Positions 58,436 to 64,000 of a stretch of 64,000 nt of DNA are shown here, piece by piece (the stretch's first letter is position 1; each line of letters opens with the position of its first letter). A program made the translations under genes and the position numbers. The stretch covers positions 24,131-88,130 of the forward strand of contig JASANC010004083.1 in assembly GCA_030248135.1 (NCBI GenBank). The letters are read 5' to 3'. The DNA is from Theristus sp. LFF4_11. Taxonomy: Eukaryota > Nematoda > Chromadorea > Monhysterida > Xyalidae. Below the pieces are notes generated by a model. It worked only from the letters and a program-made list of their open reading frames with translations, was not told the DNA's origin and made no database searches.

Positions 58436-60157
58436 TGTAAGGTTCCTCCCACTTATAAGACCCCCATAAGTGGGCAGAGTGTCACACGGCGTGATCGCGG
58501 AAAACCAAAAAGGGAAAGCCCTTTAATGCAAAACTTCACAGTAATCCGAAGCTTTTTCAATTATTTCAATTCATGTTCGAACTACGTTCAGGTGCAAAAC
58601 AGCGCGTTCGACTCATCAGCTGTGCTGCCTGCCGTTCCATATACATGTATCATTCAACATGGCTCCGCCTCTTTTTGTCGAACGATATTTTGTTAAAGAT
58701 TTTAAAAGTTTGTTTAGGAGATCCCACGGGGGGTGAGTTAAACTAATCCAAATATTCAATTTCTGACCCTGTCAAAAATCCGCTTCCGTCAACAAAACAA
58801 ACCGCGATTAAAATGTGACAGAAACCAAACATTCGTCGAACTTCCTATTCAAATTATTTTGCGCATGAGATTTTTTTCAGCAACACATAAAACATCAAAC
58901 AAAGCAAGCGTGCGAACGTACAGTCCTGTTTGAAAAAAAATTAATATACAAACCACACCAAAAGATAGAACAAAAAACAGCAAAAGTTCGAGTCGAAGAA
59001 CGAACGAACGGCAGTTATTTATCAAAAGAAATGTTATATCCAGAAACCATCACGTCAAATCAAAAGCTCCCTTTCAATGAAACAATTGCCTTTGCAACAT
59101 TATCTGAGTGAACATCAGGTGCCAATAAATGTGCTTCAGATAATAACTTTTTTTTAAATTTTTTAATTTCCATCGTGGCAAAAGTTTGCTTAAATTCAGC
59201 GCACGTTATTTCAGTACATTTTAAGTACTACGATAACAAATTTCAATTTTTTAAACCTTTCGGATTCACCAGTGGTCTCTAATTTGTTTCTTGCTCATTC
59301 TTGATTTTTATCTAATCTTACTCTTTATTCTCTCAGTCAGAGTCTTTTTGTGTGGGAACTTTTCCTGCCAACAGGACACATCAAAGCGAGCGTGCGAAAG
59401 TACAGGCCCTTAATTTAAAAAGATACCGAACGTCAAAAGGCTTACCGAAAAAAAGAACAGTAGAACCAACCAAAAAGGGCAATAAACTGAAGAATAAACA
59501 AACAGCAACCGTTCGTATAAAAAATACCCAATCTTCTTGTTAGTAGAAGTTCATAGGAGCTTCCAATGGAAGCACTGACTTTCAATGCCAATGCACGGTG
59601 TTTCAGAAAAAAAACCTCAATTTACATACCACTGCATTGGTCCACCAAATATGGGCAGAGTTACCAATGGTGGGACCAAAAATTCTAATTTTGACCTTGT
59701 CAAAGCAGCACTGCGTTTTATAAATTAAATCTTGTGCGACAAAAACCAGAGAGTTGGCAGTTTCGGCTAAATTTGGCCACTCACTACACTGTACATTTAT
59801 GCATGGCAACACTAATATTGATAAAACCTTAGCTGTAGTAGGGACTGAAAAGTTAATTTAGGGCATTAGCTGATTGGCTGGTGTGTAATCATGTTCAAAC
59901 GTGGACAGTTGCATTTTCCTTTCACACAGAAAAAAATGCATCCTACACTGCAAAGTGCAAAACTGCACTGAATTTTGTACTGCATTTAAACTGAACTGCA
60001 TCTTTATAAAATACATTCAGTCAGTCAGGCATTTCGGTCATTTTTTAAAGATCCAGTGCATTTTAAATGCAGTTTAAACTTTTTGAAATAAAAGTTGGTT
60101 TCTGTTGAATGGTTGGCTTGAAATTCGGTTTTGCGTAGAGTCCACACCGGGAGCAGT
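58436..60157. other. spacer before the MAM gene
   Basis: Holds a decayed copy of the 24763-25030 MITE at about 58436-58543. Two loosely similar blocks (58884-58990 and 59368-59470, sharing ACATCAAA...AAGCGAGCGTGCGAA-type sequence) form a weak direct repeat of unknown nature. The rest shows no supported gene; the MAM-gene promoter should lie just upstream of 60158. Confidence 0.45.
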
Positions 60158-63100
60158 ATGCGACGTGTGGATATTGGAGCAAGCGCGTTGCCGGCTTTAT
60201 TGGTGACGCTCTGTTGCATAATTCACGATTGCTGTCGGGCGATCGAGTCAGAATCGAGTAATGGACACCAAAGAGTGCGCCGCAGCGCCGGTCTCAGCGG
60301 ATCGACGTCGGTTCGAAACTCGGCGGGATTGAGTGGCTCGCTGACAGCGCAAAGTGCAGCGCAAATGAAGAGTTTGGCCGGCTCGACTTCTGTGCTATCG
60401 GGCGGTTTAAGTGGCAGCGTTAAATTCCAAACGGGCGACGAATTTGATCCGAGTATGTTCGATTTGTTTTTGTCATTTGTGATTTCTTTTTATGGCTGCG
60501 TTTTATATTGTATTATTTCAGATAACGCTTGTCTGGATGAAACGAACACACCAACATCCATCGAGCAATTGCTGTGGGATAAGGCACGCAAAGTGACAAA
60601 CTGCAGAAAATTCCCCCAGGGTTTGCCCCATCATATAATCTTAACACACTCAACTTCACCAATTATGTATGACCTATTTTTTAAACGTGTCCCACCGAAA
60701 TGACGTCATGTGCTGCCAAACATGCGCTTGCCGTTCACAGCAATAGATTTTCCGTTTAGTCGATTTCTTCTCGTAAACAATTGGTGAAAGTCGAATCAGT
60801 CGCACCAAACTGACATTTTAGTGCCTGTACTTTGACAAACGGGTGTTTTTAAATCAAATGACGTCATTTTAGTGCGTACACGTTTGAATAAATCCACAAT
60901 ACTATTTGTCATCAATTATTGGTTTTCTCAGCGTCACAGCCAATAAACAGTTTCTGGCTAACGAGGCCTGACCAAGCAGACTCAACATTTGCCGACGGGA
61001 GCTTTTCAATGTGGGAAAACGCGCCACCAAACCACCGACGCAAGATGTTCTACATTCTGCAACAGTCGAGCATTCGACTGCCGACCGTATATTTGCGAAC
61101 GGTCTCGGAGCACGGCACACTCATCGAAATGTATCCAAACGAGATATGCCAACGATTGGACGAATGTATTCTAGGTGAACAATTGTGTGCATGTTAACAT
61201 GGACAATTCACATGAGCACACTTAGTTGAAGGTGTTTCACTTCGCGCAGGAGAGAACTGTTTTATAAAGAAATGAAAACCAACAACTGATGAAGGATGCG
61301 GTTTTTCGTGAACCTTGTGACTCAGGTCAGCAAAGTGTGATCATTGGACACAACGAAGAGAACTACGAGGGCGTTCTGTTGGGGCCAAGGTTTCACGGAC
61401 TATACGTCGGTAATCCAAACAATCAAAATCGAAATTTGTCAACCACGCTGACGTTCAGGTTAAAATAATGTGAATATTGGTTTGACATCGCACTATTTGT
61501 CATACGATGTGCCACTATTCGTCGAATTGTTATGTGTGTTTAGTCTGTACAAATCGATCAACCACCAAGACCCGCAAGCACCGGTGCTGAAAGTTGGCTA
61601 CAGAAGCGTAGACTGAACGAGACACTATGCCGAATGTTACCCGCACGATTTGAACAGCGACTATTGGTACACAAACAGCCGAGAGCCTGTCGTTGGCGTG
61701 CACCAGCTGCACAGCACCACCGACAAACAACGCTGTTCGATTTATTTCCGCGAGTCCATTTGGCTCGACTCGCAGGTCCAGTTTTATACCTCCGTTTTTT
61801 AATGCTGACTTTCAACAAGTTTTTTGCTTTTGTCAAAACGTTTGACGCAAAGTTTCAGTTCATTATCAAAGTGAAGAAGGCAGCCAAGTGCAGAACACCG
61901 CCCATAACACGGCACCGATTTACATTATTGACGACATCAGTTTTCGACTTGGTCAAAACGATCGACTGCTGTCCGCATGGAGCTGGTCGAACACTTATCT
62001 AAATTGTTAGTAGTTACCGTGGCTGTCTTGAAAAGATCTAAAGAGTGCGATCATGAAAACAATATTTAATGACGCATAGCGGCGGGCATTAAACACTGCT
62101 TCATGAATGCACGTTAAAAATTTTGCAATCTCGTCATCTGCTGGCGCTTAACAATCTGAAAGAACCGAATTTTTGTTGTAGCGCCCACAACAAAAGCGAT
62201 CAGCGATCACAGCTCACAAACCGACTGCAATGGAGACACTTGCACGGGGCACTCCAGTTGAACTTCGTGGCAGTGGAAACACCGGCGAAACTGGTGGAGG
62301 CTTTGTGCGACAGACACAGGCGCCTCTGCCACCGGAGACAGTGCAACATCACATGCAGAATGGTGGAAACCTCCTGTTGTACCGGTAAATCCTGTATATA
62401 CAGTACATTGCGCCAGACATACTGGCCATCACGCCAAACTCAAGTTGAACAGCAGCATTAGCGATCAGCTGTGTTAAAAACGCAACGAAGCATACCATTA
62501 AATACCGCACTTTCATACTGCTTAAAAATCGCAGATTTTTTAAAATACATAGTACAGCCGCCAAATGCACATGCATTGTACCAGCGGCATCCGGTGCTTT
62601 CTTCTGTGTAAGGCACCTCCAACAATAATGAGTAGATGTCGTCTGTTATATTCGACAAGAACGTTAAAGGGCAAGTCTGTGTGCACTTCGATGACAACAC
62701 CGCAAGGAGAGCTCTGCAAAACGGCAGACACCCGGCTGACCAGCGTGAGCGAATCGTTCTGAGCAGAATTGGGATGCGACTCGTTTTATGTTAGTTTTTC
62801 TTCTAAATTCGTTTACGTTCAATTTGAGTGAGAGATCACAGGAACGTGACTCTCTTTTGCGTATTTTCCAGCCGTTCATCCGCTATACCATCCCGTACGG
62901 CGGAGTGCCGAACCAGCCGAAATCGCAACGACTTGCGTTTGCGTTCATCCTGATTGACAACATCGACTACAGTGGGCGAGTCGGGCGAGACGAACAGAAA
63001 GCAGCGTGTTCCGACCCATTTCCGAACACTCGGCCGTATAACCCGTGTACGTTTTCTGGTCCAAGCACTCACGCGTGTCACGGCTTCGTTCACCTTTTTT

Positions 63101-64000
63101 GGCTTTTCAGCGCCAAATGGCGACTGCGATTGTGATTTCTTGGACCCAAACTGCGGATGGCAGCCGGAGTCGAACTCAACCGAGATCCCTCCAAAGAACA
63201 GTGGCACCTGGCAGTTGACCGCCGTTCCGGAACCGTCGCCGAATACGATTCAGAATGTCGTCAAGTGCACATCAGTCAGCTCTGGTTTGTTTCATCGCCA
63301 TTGAATAAACGAGCAAACCAGCCGAGAAAATAATTTGGGCGGTGTGTTTTCAGATAGTTTATAAATAAGTATGCGTGCAAACGAATGCCATTAAGGTGTC
63401 TATTTAACTGTAGTTTTTTGTGATTGAGTGCCTTTGTACACCACTCTTCGGTGCGGGCTACCAAACGCACGGAAAAGGTGTCCCATGCGCGTTACAACCA
63501 GGAAACGAAGAGGAAGCTTGATTCTGGTTTGCAGCAGCCCCGGCAGTGATTTACAAGTTTGGCGCAGCGTCAGAGAAGACCGTGTTACGTTCACCGCCGA
63601 TGTTCACCACGCAGCCTTTTGCGGTACCACTTGTGCAATTCAAGTATGCCGTTTTCATTCATTTCGGCCGCAGTTTCGTATGACGCAAAAATGTTTTAAA
63701 CTGAAAAACAAAAAACTCGATAGCAAGCAGAACCACGTGAAAACAAAAATCCGTTTTGCAAAGAGACAGGTTTTCAGATGGTACCGACTGGGAGAACTAA
63801 TGTCCGGCGATCTGTTGATAGTGCAGGTGTTGTTTGTGACGCTGTCCAATCAAGGTTTGCAATCCACAGGGCAAATATTGCTGGATGAGCGACGACTTAC
63901 AATGAATTCCTACCAAAGCGCCTGTCAAATGGTCTCCAGAGAAGGGCCACCTCAAAATTCCAAATGCACACGCTTTCAAGTATTTCAAATGGCGTTTACA
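60158..64000 (+). CDS. secreted MAM-domain protein (3' end outside window; exon map partly tentative)
   Basis: Starts at ATG 60158 with a signal peptide (ALPALLVTLCCI, cut after CCRA). Well-phased exons: 60158-60452, 60522-60620, 60932-61174, 61326-61458, 61658-61775, 62872-63046, 63111-63284, 63535-63643, 63778-64000. Tentative: 61894-62005, 63429-63477 and one or two between 62170 and 62790 that I could not phase. MAM landmarks: IYIIDDISFRLG and FILIDNIDYSG at the ends of modules, DCDFLDPNCGWQ at the start of the next, then LRSPPMFTTQPFAVPLVQFK and WYRLGELMSGDLLIVQVLF. At least three modules are implied. After the signal peptide a Gly/Ser/Ala-rich stretch repeats SAGLSGS-type units. MAM proteins act outside the cell in adhesion or as receptors; the role here is unknown. 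The last exon is open to the window edge. Confidence 0.7.
60668..60903. repeat. MITE family copy 2 (CAAACGTGTCC ends)
   Basis: Collinear with 4440-4673 over its full length with scattered substitutions; it fills most of the intron between exons 2 and 3 of the MAM gene. Confidence 0.75.
62041..62117. repeat. Harbinger-like hairpin MITE relative
   Basis: Contains ATTTAATGACGCATAGC and the end CTTCATGAATGCACGTTAA; a decayed copy of the 25117-25205 type in an intron of the MAM gene. Confidence 0.5.

Noticed and set aside
59352..59543. Small basic plus-strand frame (63 codons)
   Set aside because: AT-rich, Lys/Thr/Asn-biased, no splice context or similarity; likely chance in a region with weak direct repeats.
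61544..61657. In-frame TGA in a MAM-gene exon, considered as a broken gene or selenocysteine codon
   Set aside because: Joining the exon ending at 61458 directly to an acceptor before 61658 keeps phase and gives TLTFSDYWYTNSREPV; the TGA then lies in an intron.

Overview
The window is nuclear DNA of a small invertebrate animal. Its genes have many short exons with GT-AG introns, the best-conserved proteins are animal families (GCC88 golgin, prolyl oligopeptidase, GRAM/VASt sterol carrier, MAM-domain extracellular protein), and introns and spacers are filled with short inverted-repeat DNA transposons, a tRNA-derived SINE and Helitron-like elements. A nematode is my best guess from gene style and intron borders, but nothing here fixes the phylum.

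Layout. (1) 1-6762, minus strand: 5' thirteen exons of a GCC1/GCC88 trans-Golgi coiled-coil gene; its GRIP-domain end lies beyond the left edge. (2) 7941-15602, 17559-25448 and 26139-37910, all minus strand: three tandem prolyl oligopeptidase (PREP) genes, here called A, B and C. All three keep the Ser-Asp-His triad. C resembles the ordinary intracellular enzyme. A starts with a signal peptide. B starts with a signal peptide followed by a linker and twelve exact-length 15-residue repeats before the enzyme. (3) 40561-53564, minus strand: a GRAMD1/Aster-type gene (GRAM domain, long acidic and proline-rich linker, VASt domain, one membrane segment). (4) 60158 to the right edge, plus strand: a secreted MAM-domain gene running off the window.

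Between and inside the genes: four copies of a poly-C/poly-G MITE family with TA target duplications, one holding a nested second MITE; a three-deep transposon nest in one intron of PREP-C (Harbinger-like foldback > hAT-like > hAT-like, each with its own target-site duplication); a cluster of Helitron-like elements at 54.6-58.4 kb; a decayed mariner-like element; and several smaller inverted-repeat families.

The most interesting object is PREP-B: a secreted proline-specific peptidase fused to a young tandem array of proline-containing 15-mers, an architecture reminiscent of a peptide precursor joined to its own processing enzyme. No gene or exon was tested by alignment software; exon borders were read by eye from splice signals, reading phase and conservation between the three PREP copies.
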